This document shows positions 1 to 7,800 of a stretch of 14,840 nt of DNA, piece after piece. The DNA is taken from assembly GCA_035707845.1 (NCBI GenBank), contig DASSTP010000219.1:1-14840 (forward strand), written 5' to 3'. The position numbers and the translations under genes were made by a program. Every line of letters begins with the position of its first letter. Position 1 is the first letter of the stretch. The DNA is from CAMLHP01 sp035707845. Lineage in GTDB: Bacteria; Gemmatimonadota; Gemmatimonadetes; Gemmatimonadales; GWC2-71-9. Below the pieces are notes generated by a model. The model saw only the letters and a program-made list of their open reading frames with translations, ran no database searches and was not told the origin of the DNA.

Positions 1-43
1 GGAACAGAAGACGCGGCCCGGCCGCTTGGGAAGGTGGACCGGG

Positions 44-60
44 ATTAAGATCTCTTGAAG
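44..60 (-). promoter_or_regulatory. Putative operator of the adjacent OmpR-family regulator (direct hexamer repeat)
   Basis: Read on the minus strand this is CTTCAA, five bases, CTTAAT: two related hexamers with an 11-bp period, the spacing at which OmpR-family dimers bind. The same arrangement recurs upstream of the efflux operon at 2211-2227. On the plus strand the site overlaps a plausible -10 hexamer TAAGAT (46-51) and ends 13 bases before the regulator start codon. If it is bound, autorepression or promoter occlusion is as likely as activation. It resembles the known PmrA-type box (CTTAAT-N5-CTTAAT). The assignment to this regulator is inference from position and recurrence. Confidence 0.4.
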
Positions 61-73
61 CGGACGAGGCGCC

Positions 74-757
74 ATGCGCATTCTCGTGGTGGAGGACGAC
101 GACAAGGCGGCGGCATTCCTCAAGCAGGGGCTCGAGGAGGAGGGCTATGATGTCGATGTAGCGCCGGACGGCGAAGCCGGCGCGCACCTTGGCCACGTCA
201 ACGTCTACGACCTGATCGTGCTGGACATCCAGCTCCCCCGCAGAAGTGGGCTGGAACTCTCCCGGGAGCTTCGTCGGGAGGGAGTCGAGACACCCATTGT
301 CATGCTCACGGGGCGTGATTCCACCGAGGACATCGTGCGGGGCCTGGACGCCGGCGCCGACGATTACCTGACGAAGCCGTTCGCCTTCGATGAACTCCTG
401 GCCCGGGTTCGGGCGCTCACCCGGCGGCGGACAACCGGAGTGGCGGGCACGCTGCGCTACGCTGATGTCGAGCTCGACCGGCTCCGCGCAGTCGTCAGCC
501 GGGCGGGCCGACCGGTGGAGCTTTCGCCTCGGGAATTCCGCCTGCTGGAGTACTTCCTGCTTCATCCCGAGGAAATCGTCACGCGGGTGGCGCTGCTCCA
601 GAAGGTGTGGAACATGTCGTTCGATCCCGAGACCAACGTGGTGGAGGCCCATCTCTCCAACCTGCGGCGCAAGCTGGAAGAGGGGGATCGGCCCCGGCTG
701 ATCCAGACCGTCCGTGGTGCGGGCTATGTGCTCCGCGGGCCGGAGCCCGGCGCGTGA
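74..757 (+). CDS. OmpR-family response regulator, heavy-metal (CusR/CopR) type
   Basis: DNA-binding transcription regulator of 227 residues, the usual length for the OmpR/PhoB family. The receiver domain covers about residues 1-117: acidic pocket E7-D8-D9, phospho-acceptor D51 (VLDIQLP), switch T79 (MLTG) and conserved K101 (TKPF). A winged-helix output domain covers about 126-222, ending in the recognition-helix and wing signatures TNVVEAHLSNLRRKLE and TVRGAGYVL; the SFDPETNVVE stretch is typical of heavy-metal regulators. The ATG has a weak GGACGAGG ribosome site (62-69). The gene overlaps the kinase start by GTGA, so the two are co-translated. The neighbouring Cu/Ag efflux operon makes that operon the likely target. 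Family and role are secure; copper versus silver or another inducer is inferred. Confidence 0.93.
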   Translation: MRILVVEDDDKAAAFLKQGLEEEGYDVDVAPDGEAGAHLGHVNVYDLIVLDIQLPRRSGLELSRELRREGVETPIVMLTGRDSTEDIVRGLDAGADDYLTKPFAFDELLARVRALTRRRTTGVAGTLRYADVELDRLRAVVSRAGRPVELSPREFRLLEYFLLHPEEIVTRVALLQKVWNMSFDPETNVVEAHLSNLRRKLEEGDRPRLIQTVRGAGYVLRGPEPGA

Positions 758-2160
758 GGTCGTTCCGCGCGTCGATCGCCCTTCGCATGGCCGCGAGCGC
801 GCTGCTCCTGTTCGTCTCGGTCGGCGTGGCGTCGAGTCTCGCGCTGCGGACCATCCTGTACGCCCAGCTCGACGGGACCCTGGTTCATCTCGCCGAAGTG
901 GAGGCGAAGGCCGGCGCGGCGACCACGGGCTCCGATTTCGTGTTTCACGAAGGCGTCCTCCTCGCCGCTCGCGAAGGGCCCACTCCGGAGCTGACGCGCT
1001 ATGCGCAACTCTGGACCCGGGAGGGCCGCCCGCTGGTGCGCAGCCGGAACCTGCCGGCCGATCTTCAGCTCCCCGCAGAGGCGCTGCGCGCCGCGCGGGC
1101 CGGTGAGATCGGATGGGCCACGCACGAGTGGCGCGGCCGGTCCATCCGCAGCGTGGTCTACCCTCTGCGCCTCGTGGGCGCGGCCCACGGCGTGCACGTC
1201 CTGCAGGTGGCCGCTCCCACCGCACCCGTGCGGGCAACGCTGTCCCAGTTTGCGCTCCTGATTGCCACGCTGACACTCCTGGCGACGGCGGCGGCGTACG
1301 CGCTTGCGTGGCGACTTGCGGGGGCCGCGTTGCGCCCCACGCGGGAGATTACGGCCCAGGCCGAGGCCATCGAGGCCGGGACTCTGTCGGAGCGAATCAC
1401 GGCGCACGCGGACGTCGAGGAGTTCGGGCGCCTCGTTCACGTGCTCAATGCCATGCTCAATCGGCTGGACCGCGCATTTCAGGGCCAGCGGCGGTTTACC
1501 GCCGATGCCAGTCATGAGCTGCGCGGACCGCTCAATGTGCTGCGGGGCAACATCGAGGTGGCGTTGCGGCGCGAGCGTTCGCCCGCCGAGTATCGCGAGA
1601 CGCTCGAGCGATGCCGAGAGGAGGTTCTGCAGCTTTCCCGTTTGGCGACGGATCTCCTCGTGCTGGCCCGGAGCGAGGCAGGCCTGCCGCTGGAGCAGCG
1701 GATCGAGGTCGACCTGCATGAGCTGGCGAGCCGGGTCGCCGACCGATACCTGCCGCTCGCCTCGCAGCGGAATATCAGCATCAGCGTGTCGGGGCCGAGC
1801 GCAGTGGTGATGGGTGATCCCACCCTGCTGGAACGGATCGTGGCCAACCTGGTGGACAACGCAGTGAAGTACTCGCCGGCGGGCGGAGCAGTGCAGGTCG
1901 AGCTGCTGCCCGGAGACAGTCACGTTGTCCTGATCGTCCGTGACCACGGACCGGGGATTCCCGAGGAGCAGGTGGCCCAGTTGTTCACCCGGTTCTTCCG
2001 CGGCGACCCGGCGCGACCGCGGGCCGAAGGCAGCGGCCTCGGTCTGTCCATCGCCAAGGCGGGCGCGGAGGCACACGGCGGCGTGCTCCAGTACGTCGGT
2101 GACGCTCAGGGCGCCGTCTTCCGCCTCACGCTTCCCGTCGAGCTTCCCCCTCATTCGTGA
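754..2160 (+). CDS. Membrane sensor histidine kinase (CusS/CopS-like)
   Basis: Partner kinase of the preceding regulator, 468 residues from a GTG that overlaps the regulator stop (GTGA). The next in-frame ATG at 787 would cut 11 residues off the N-terminus ahead of TM1. Layout: TM1 about residues 10-30, a periplasmic sensing region about 31-162, TM2 about 165-187, a HAMP linker (ALRPTREITAQAEAIEAG), then the HisKA H-box ADASHELRGPL with phospho-acceptor H254. The HATPase domain has the N-box NLVDNAVKYSP (N369), G1 DHGPGIP, F-box FTRFFRGD and G2 GSGLGLSIAK. The sensor region is not Met/His-rich (single H at the FHEG stretch), so the ligand cannot be read from sequence. Position 258 is Gly where Thr or Ser is usual (see findings). 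The tolerance for an upstream start was rejected because residues encoded before 754 lie inside the regulator gene in another frame. Confidence 0.93.
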   Translation: MRSFRASIALRMAASALLLFVSVGVASSLALRTILYAQLDGTLVHLAEVEAKAGAATTGSDFVFHEGVLLAAREGPTPELTRYAQLWTREGRPLVRSRNLPADLQLPAEALRAARAGEIGWATHEWRGRSIRSVVYPLRLVGAAHGVHVLQVAAPTAPVRATLSQFALLIATLTLLATAAAYALAWRLAGAALRPTREITAQAEAIEAGTLSERITAHADVEEFGRLVHVLNAMLNRLDRAFQGQRRFTADASHELRGPLNVLRGNIEVALRRERSPAEYRETLERCREEVLQLSRLATDLLVLARSEAGLPLEQRIEVDLHELASRVADRYLPLASQRNISISVSGPSAVVMGDPTLLERIVANLVDNAVKYSPAGGAVQVELLPGDSHVVLIVRDHGPGIPEEQVAQLFTRFFRGDPARPRAEGSGLGLSIAKAGAEAHGGVLQYVGDAQGAVFRLTLPVELPPHS

Positions 2161-2163
2161 ATC

Positions 2164-2191
2164 CCCTGCGGCCGGATGCCCGGCTGCAGGG
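2164..2191 (+). terminator. Strong hairpin just after the kinase gene, possible terminator
   Basis: CCCTGCGGCCGG (2164-2175) pairs with CCGGCTGCAGGG (2180-2191) over 12 bp with one G-U pair, around an ATGC tetraloop. It starts four bases after the kinase stop codon. No T-tract follows, so classic intrinsic termination is uncertain; it could instead attenuate or protect the 3' end. Its place between the regulatory pair and a separate putative promoter for the efflux operon supports a transcript boundary. Confidence 0.5.
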
Positions 2192-2210
2192 CCCGGCCCG
2201 CTCAACGCCC

Positions 2211-2227
2211 CTTAATCTCTCGTTCAT
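2211..2227 (+). promoter_or_regulatory. Putative response-regulator operator upstream of the efflux operon
   Basis: CTTAAT (2211-2216), five bases CTCTC, GTTCAT (2222-2227): an imperfect direct repeat with 11-bp period, in the orientation leading to the efflux genes. It lies 22 bases before a -10-like TAGACT, so it would sit next to or over a poor -35 region, as expected for an activator-dependent promoter. It matches the design of the site at 44-60. Binding by the encoded regulator is inferred. Confidence 0.45.
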
Positions 2228-2249
2228 GCCCGCTTTCCAGCCGCCCTCC

Positions 2250-2255
2250 TAGACT
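2250..2255 (+). promoter_or_regulatory. Putative -10 element of the efflux operon promoter
   Basis: TAGACT fits the TAnnnT pattern. The sequence 17 bases upstream (TGCCCG, 2227-2232) is a poor -35, consistent with dependence on an activator bound at 2211-2227. A start of transcription near 2262 would place the following hairpin at the very 5' end of the mRNA. Prediction only. Confidence 0.35.
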
Positions 2256-2265
2256 CCGATCCGTC

Positions 2266-2298
2266 GCATCCCGCCAGGTGTCCCTGCCGGCGGGATGC
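2266..2298 (+). promoter_or_regulatory. Leader hairpin in the 5' untranslated region of the efflux operon
   Basis: GCATCCCGCC (2266-2275) and GGCGGGATGC (2289-2298) are perfect 10-bp inverted repeats around a 13-base loop. The stem ends 12 bases before the GAGGAGG ribosome site (2311-2317), so the ribosome site is left free. It is better explained as a 5'-end stabiliser or a protein-binding site than as a sequestering switch. No antiterminator alternative was seen. Confidence 0.5.
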
Positions 2299-2310
2299 AC
2301 TTCCGGACCC

Positions 2311-2317
2311 GAGGAGG
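2311..2317 (+). promoter_or_regulatory. Ribosome binding site of the outer-membrane factor gene
   Basis: GAGGAGG lies nine bases before the ATG at 2327. It is one of the strongest Shine-Dalgarno matches in the window and fixes this start over the nearby internal ATG at 2342. Confidence 0.75.
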
Positions 2318-2326
2318 CCTGGTCAC

Positions 2327-3634
2327 ATGCCGCGGATCACCATGAGCTGCCTGGGATTGCTCGTGGCCATGATGGGCCGGGACGTCGCGGCGCAGTCGAC
2401 CGCAGCAGGCGCACGCCTCCGGCTGGGTGAGTTGTACCGTCGGGTCGAGGCCGCCAATCCGCGCGTCGGGGCCGCTGCTGCCCGCGCGCGGGCCGCGGAG
2501 GCGCGGATATCCCCCACCCGCCGGCCGCCGGATCCCCAGCTTCAGTTCGGGCTCATGAACCGGAGCCTGCCCGGCTTCGGCCTCGCGGATCCGCTGGGCA
2601 TGAATCAGGTGCAGCTGATGCAGATGATCCCCTTTCCCGGGAAGCTCGGCATGGCGGGGCAGGTAGCGTCGTCCAAGGCGGAGGCGGAACGCGCCCGCTC
2701 GGCTGACGTCGCGTGGGACGTGCGTGCGCGAGCGGCGATGGCCTTCTATGAGCTCTACCGGATGGACCACTCGCTGCAGGTCGCCGACGAAACCCTCAGG
2801 ATCCTGCGTGACCTCGCGACCACGGCCAGCTCGATGTATAGCGTGGGAGAGGGACGACAGGCGGACGTGCTTCGCGCGCAGGTGGAAGTTGCCCGCATGA
2901 GCGAGGACATCACCCGCATGCAGACGGAGCGCGTATCGGCCGCGGCCCGCCTGAATGCGCTGCTCTCGCTTGATCCCTCCACGCCAGTCGGCGTCCCCGT
3001 ACAACCAGCATTCCCGGACACCCTGCCTCCGCTCGATAGCCTCGTCGCGGAAGCCGAGCGCAATCGGCCCATGGTTCTCGCAGCCGCGGCCGAGGTGCGC
3101 GCGGCCGATGCGGGCGTCCGGCTGGCGCGTCGTGAGATCTGGCCCGACTTCCAGGTCGGCGTGCAGTATGGGCAACGACCGATGGACGGTGGGACGGACC
3201 GCATGGTCAGCCTCATGCTGGGAGTGAACCTCCCGGTTTTTGCCGGGAGCCGCCAGTTGGCCATGCGGAGGGAGGCGGGGGCGATGCAGCAGATGGCCGA
3301 GGCGGAACTCGCCGCGATGCAGGCCGACACCCGCGCTCGCGTAGCGGAACTGCAAGCGAGCGCCGAGCGCGCCCGCCGGTTGGGCGAACTCTATCGAGGA
3401 ACCATTCTGCCACAGGCCCACACGATGGTTGACGCCGCGCTGGCCTCCTACCGCGCGGGGAATGTGGACTTCATGACCCTGCTCGATGACCAGATGACGG
3501 TGAATCAATATCGCCAGGATCTCTACGCGCTCGAGGCGGAGCGAGGCCAGGCCCTCGCGGAACTCGAGATGCTGCTCGGCCGCGCCCTCTTCAACCCCGA
3601 TGACGCGGCGCTCGCGTCCGGAGAACGCCCGTGA
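2327..3634 (+). CDS. Outer-membrane efflux factor, TolC/CusC family
   Basis: Outer-membrane channel of a tripartite metal pump, 435 residues. The N-terminus (MPRITMSCLGLLVAMMG...VAAQS) is a short signal peptide with an A-x-A type cleavage site near residue 23. C8 lies too early to be a lipobox, so it is not obviously a lipoprotein, unlike E. coli CusC. Two OEP-type repeats of long amphipathic helices follow (for example about residues 35-215 and 235-425), with internal similarity typical of TolC proteins. The stretch MNQVQLMQMIPFPGKLGM is characteristic of outer-membrane partners of heavy-metal RND pumps. The stop overlaps the GTG of the adaptor gene (GTGA). Function as CusC partner is inferred from family and operon position; the family call is firm. 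Confidence 0.9.
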   Translation: MPRITMSCLGLLVAMMGRDVAAQSTAAGARLRLGELYRRVEAANPRVGAAAARARAAEARISPTRRPPDPQLQFGLMNRSLPGFGLADPLGMNQVQLMQMIPFPGKLGMAGQVASSKAEAERARSADVAWDVRARAAMAFYELYRMDHSLQVADETLRILRDLATTASSMYSVGEGRQADVLRAQVEVARMSEDITRMQTERVSAAARLNALLSLDPSTPVGVPVQPAFPDTLPPLDSLVAEAERNRPMVLAAAAEVRAADAGVRLARREIWPDFQVGVQYGQRPMDGGTDRMVSLMLGVNLPVFAGSRQLAMRREAGAMQQMAEAELAAMQADTRARVAELQASAERARRLGELYRGTILPQAHTMVDAALASYRAGNVDFMTLLDDQMTVNQYRQDLYALEAERGQALAELEMLLGRALFNPDDAALASGERP

Positions 3635-4887
3635 AGACATCAACCGCCGCCACCGCGCAGCAGTCAGGGGATCAGGTGTTCGGCGGGCCCGCCTCACCAC
3701 GACGCCGGCAGGTTCGGGCGGGGGTCTTGGCGCTCGTTCTTGCCGGGGCCGCCGGGGTCGCATACTGGGCCACTCGAAATCCGGCTCCCACGAAGGCGCT
3801 GGAGGGTCATGTCCACGGAGGTGCCTCGGCGGACGGCGAGGCGATGCCAGTGACCCTTCGTGCCCGTGACCAGACGCGCATCGGCGTCACCTTTGCTCCG
3901 GTCATCCGTGCACCACTCGACGTGTCCGTGCGGACCGTGGCGCAGGTGAGCTACGACGAGACCCGGGTCAAGACCGTGGCGCCATTCATCGAGGGATGGG
4001 TGGACCGGCTCTTCGTGAACTTCACCGGCCAGAGCGTGCGCCCCGGCGATCCCTTGTTCAGCATCTACTCCCCGATGGTAGTCAGCGCCCAACAGGAACT
4101 CCTCCTGGCGCGGCGGCTGGTGAATGATCTCTCGGGAGCTACGCCGGAGGCGGGGCAAAGCGCCCGCGAACTGCTGGAATCGTCGCGGCGCCGGCTGAAG
4201 TACTGGGGAATTCCGCAGGATGAAATTCAGCGGGTCGAGGAGACCGGAGCAATGCAGCGGACCGTGACGCTCCGATCTCCCTACGGCGGCGTGGTCGTGG
4301 AGAAGTCGGTCCTGGCCGGACAGCGGATCATGCCCGGTGACGTGGTGTACAAGATCGCCGACCTGAGTCACGTCTGGCTCGAAGGGGAGGTGTTCGAACG
4401 CGATCTTCACGCCGTCCGCCTCGGGCTGGCGGTCACGGCTGAGTTCACCGCGCTCCCCGGCGTTGTACGGGAAGGTCGGGTGACATATGTCTACCCCACC
4501 GTCAATCCGGAGACCCGCACGACGCGCATCCGGGTAGAGCTTCCCAACCCTGGACTGACGCTCAAACCGGGCATGTACGCGACCATCCGGTTTGCCGCGC
4601 CGACCGACAGCGTGCTCACTGTCGCCCGTTCCGCGGTCCTCGCGACCGGCGAGCGCAACTTCGTTTTCGTCCGGAGCGGCGGCGGCCGGTTCGTGCCGCA
4701 CCAGGTGACGCTGGGCGCTGCGACGGACACCAGGGTGGAGATTCTCGCGGGCCTCGCGGTGGGTGACACCGTGGTGACATCGGGGACCTTTCTGGTGGAC
4801 GCAGAGTCGAATCTCGGCACCTTGATGGGAGGCATGGGAAACATGCCCGGCATGGACGTCACCGCGCCCGCACGGCCGGAGGAGTAG
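3631..4887 (+). CDS. cusB: Periplasmic adaptor subunit of Cu/Ag efflux RND system (CusB family)
   Basis: Membrane fusion protein of 418 residues linking the inner-membrane pump to the outer-membrane channel. It starts at a GTG overlapping the previous stop, with GGAG at 3620-3623. A basic N-terminus (SPRRRQVR) and one hydrophobic anchor at about residues 29-47 are followed by a short His-containing linker (EGHVHGG). The CusB core follows: VAPFIEGWVDRLFVNFTGQSV...GDPLFSIYSPMVVSAQQE, the helical hairpin, then the lipoyl and beta-barrel parts (LRSPYGGVVVEKSVLAGQ, DLSHVWLEGEVFERD). It lacks an N-terminal YHS-like heavy-metal domain. The last 20 residues carry MGGMGNMPGM, with Met at 399, 402, 405 and 408. 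This tail may bind Cu(I)/Ag(I) (inference). The stop is four bases before the pump gene. Confidence 0.93.
   Translation: MKTSTAATAQQSGDQVFGGPASPRRRQVRAGVLALVLAGAAGVAYWATRNPAPTKALEGHVHGGASADGEAMPVTLRARDQTRIGVTFAPVIRAPLDVSVRTVAQVSYDETRVKTVAPFIEGWVDRLFVNFTGQSVRPGDPLFSIYSPMVVSAQQELLLARRLVNDLSGATPEAGQSARELLESSRRRLKYWGIPQDEIQRVEETGAMQRTVTLRSPYGGVVVEKSVLAGQRIMPGDVVYKIADLSHVWLEGEVFERDLHAVRLGLAVTAEFTALPGVVREGRVTYVYPTVNPETRTTRIRVELPNPGLTLKPGMYATIRFAAPTDSVLTVARSAVLATGERNFVFVRSGGGRFVPHQVTLGAATDTRVEILAGLAVGDTVVTSGTFLVDAESNLGTLMGGMGNMPGMDVTAPARPEE
4878..4884 (+). promoter_or_regulatory. Ribosome binding site deciding the GTG start of the RND pump
   Basis: GGAGGAG overlaps the last codons of the adaptor gene and lies seven bases before the GTG at 4892. 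The protein read from that GTG begins LNRLITWSVGNRLLIW, aligning with the N-terminus of CusA-type pumps. Confidence 0.75.
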
Positions 4888-4891
4888 GCCC

Positions 4892-7800
4892 GTGCTCAAT
4901 CGCCTGATCACCTGGTCCGTCGGCAACCGGCTGCTGATCTGGTTCTTCACCGCCGCCGCCGTTGCGCTCGGCGTCCTGGCAGTGCGTCGCACGCCACTCG
5001 AGGCGCTGCCGGATCTCAGCGACGTGCAGGTCATCGTCCAGACCGATTTCAGCGAGCAGGCGCCCCGGATCGTGGAGGACCAGGTCACCTATCCGATCGC
5101 CGCCGAGATGCTGAAGGTGCCGGGGGCGCGTACGGTGCGCGGGTATTCCTTCTTCGGGGTGTCGTTCGTCTACATCATCTTCGAGGACGGAACTGACCTT
5201 TACTGGGCTCGCACCCGGGTCCTGGAGTATCTGAGCGGGATCCAGGGAAAACTGCCGCCCGCGGTCACTCCCTCGCTCGGGCCCGACGCCACCGGGCTCG
5301 GCTGGGTGTACCAGTACGTCGTCGAGGACACCAGCGGTCAGCGGTCGCTGGCGGAGCTGCGGAGCCTGCAGGACTGGTATCTCCGGTACGCCCTGACCGC
5401 GGTGCCCGGCGTCTCGGAAGTGGCCTCCATCGGCGGCTTCGAGAAGCAGTACCAGGTGGATATCGACCCCGCCAAGCTCCAGGGCTACGGCATCTCCACG
5501 GGGCAGGTCATGTCGGCCATCCAGAATGCCAACGCCGATGTCGGGGCCATGGTGATGGAGCTCTCCGAGCGGGAGTACATGGTCCGGGGACTCGGCTACC
5601 TCAAGTCCGTCTCCGACATCGAGAACGTGGTGGTGGGCGCCACCGCCGCCGGCACCCCGATCCGGGTCGCCGAGCTGGGGCGGGTGGGCATCGGGCCGGC
5701 GGTGCGGCGCGGCGTCGCCGACCTCGACGGCCGCGGCGACGCGGTCGGCGGCATCGTGGTCATGCGCTTTGGCGAGAACGCCCTCGCCACGGTCCAGCGG
5801 ATCAAGGCCCGGCTCGCTGAGGTGCAGGCTGGCCTTCCGGCCGGCGTGGTGGTCCGGCCGGTCTACGACCGGAGCGACCTGATCGAGCGGGCGATCGAGA
5901 ATCTCCGGGACAAGCTCCTCGAAGAAAGTGTCGTCGTGGCGCTGGTCTGCATCGCGTTCCTGCTCCACGCTCGCTCAGCGCTGGTCGCGATCATCACGCT
6001 GCCGGTCGGCATTCTCATGGCGTTCATCGCCATGCGCTGGGTGGGTGTAAACGCGGACATCATGTCGCTGGGCGGGATCGCCATCGCTATCGGCGCGATG
6101 ATCGACGCGGCGATCGTCATGATCGAGAACATGCACAAGCACCTGGAGCGAGCCGTCGAGGCCAAGGATGGAGAGGCGCGCCGTGATCGCGCCGCCCCGA
6201 GCGGTTCCATGGATACCGGCATCCTCACGTCGGCCGAGCGCTGGCAGGTGGTGGCGGCGTCGGCACGCGAGGTCGGACCGGCGTTGTTCTTCTCGCTGCT
6301 CATCATCACGGTGTCTTTCCTCCCGGTGTTCTCGCTCGAAGGGCAGGAGGGGCGCCTCTTCAAGCCGCTGGCGTATACCAAGACCTTTGCCATGGCCGCT
6401 GCGAGCCTCCTCTCCGTGACGCTGGTGCCGGTCGCCATGGGTGTGTTCGTGCGGGGCCGGATTTTCCGCGAACGTGCCAACCCGATCAATCGGCTCTTGA
6501 TCCGGGCTTACCGGCCGGCCCTGACGGCGGTGCTCCGGCAGCGCTGGGCGGTAATCGGTGCGGCGCTGGCGCTCATGATTCTCACCTGGATTCCGTGGCA
6601 GCGGATCGGGAGCGAGTTCATGCCCCGGCTGGATGAGGGCACCATCCTCTACATGCCCACGACGCTCCCCGGCGTGAGCGTGGCCAGGGCACGGGAGATC
6701 CTCCGGATCCAGGACAGCCTGCTCAAGTCCTTTCCCGAAGTGGCGAGCGTCTGGGGCAAGGCCGGGCGGGCAAACACGGCGACCGATCCAGCGGGGCTCG
6801 ACATGTTCGAGACGACTATCATGCTGAAGCCCGAGAAGGAGTGGCGCCCCGGCATGACGTACGATCGGCTGGTCGGCGCCATGGACTCGGCGGTGCGGTT
6901 GCCCGGTGTCACCAACGCGTGGACCATGCCGATCCAGGGGCGGAATGACATGCTGGCGACCGGCATCCGTACCCCGGTCGGCATCAAGATCTTCGGCCCG
7001 GATCTCGGTGAGCTCGAGCGTCTCGGCAAGGAGATCGAGCAGGCGGTGAAGGGCGTGCCGGGGACCCGGAGCGCCTTCGCGGAGCGAGCCGTCTCGGGCT
7101 ACTACCTCGACATCGAGATCGACCGCGCCGCGGCGGCGCGCCACGGGCTCAACGTGGGTGACATCCAGGCGGTCATCGCGACGGCGGTCGGCGGAATGAC
7201 CATCACGCAGACGGTCGAGGGGCGGGAACGATACGGCGTGCGGCTCCGCTATCCGCAGGAACTCCGGGACACGCCGGAGCGGCTCGCCTCGGTCCTGGTG
7301 GCCACCGCACACCGGACGGGCTCGGCAGCCAGCGCGCCGGCGATGTCAGGGATGGGCGCCAGCGCCGGCGCGGCGCAGGCCGGGAGCAGCGGGGGTGCCT
7401 ACGTTCCGCTCGGGCAGGTTGCCACAATCCGCGAAGTCGCCGGCCCCATGGTCGTACGTACCGAGGATGCCGTGCCCACGGCCTGGGTCTACGTGGACGT
7501 CGCGGGGCGTGACATCGGCGGCTACGTGGCGGAGGCGCAGCAGGTGGTGAGAGACCGGGTCAGCTTGCCGCCGGGCTACACGGTGGTGTGGAGCGGCCAG
7601 TACGAGTACATGCAGCGCGCGGCCGAACGATTGGGCGTGGTCATCCCGGCCACGCTCCTCCTGATCTTCCTCCTGCTCTACCTCGCCTTTCGGAGCGTGG
7701 GTGAGACGCTCATCGTCATGCTTTCCCTCCCGTTTGCGCTGGTCGGCGGGATCTGGCTCATCTGGCTGCTGGGCTACAACTGGTCCGTGGCCGTCGCGAT

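Noticed and set aside
607..753. Upstream extension of the kinase frame to an ATG at 607
   Set aside because: These codons lie inside the regulator DNA-binding domain in another frame and add no kinase-like sequence; the GTG at 754 gives the usual overlap and N-terminal TM.
724..2205. Long minus-strand open frame (about 490 codons) opposite the kinase
   Set aside because: Shadow of GC-rich codon bias: no domain signature, while the plus strand encodes a complete HisKA kinase. The same reasoning removes the long minus-strand frames at 2249-3763, 3694-5088, 4859-5968, 5975-7312, 8734-10278 and 12363-13865.
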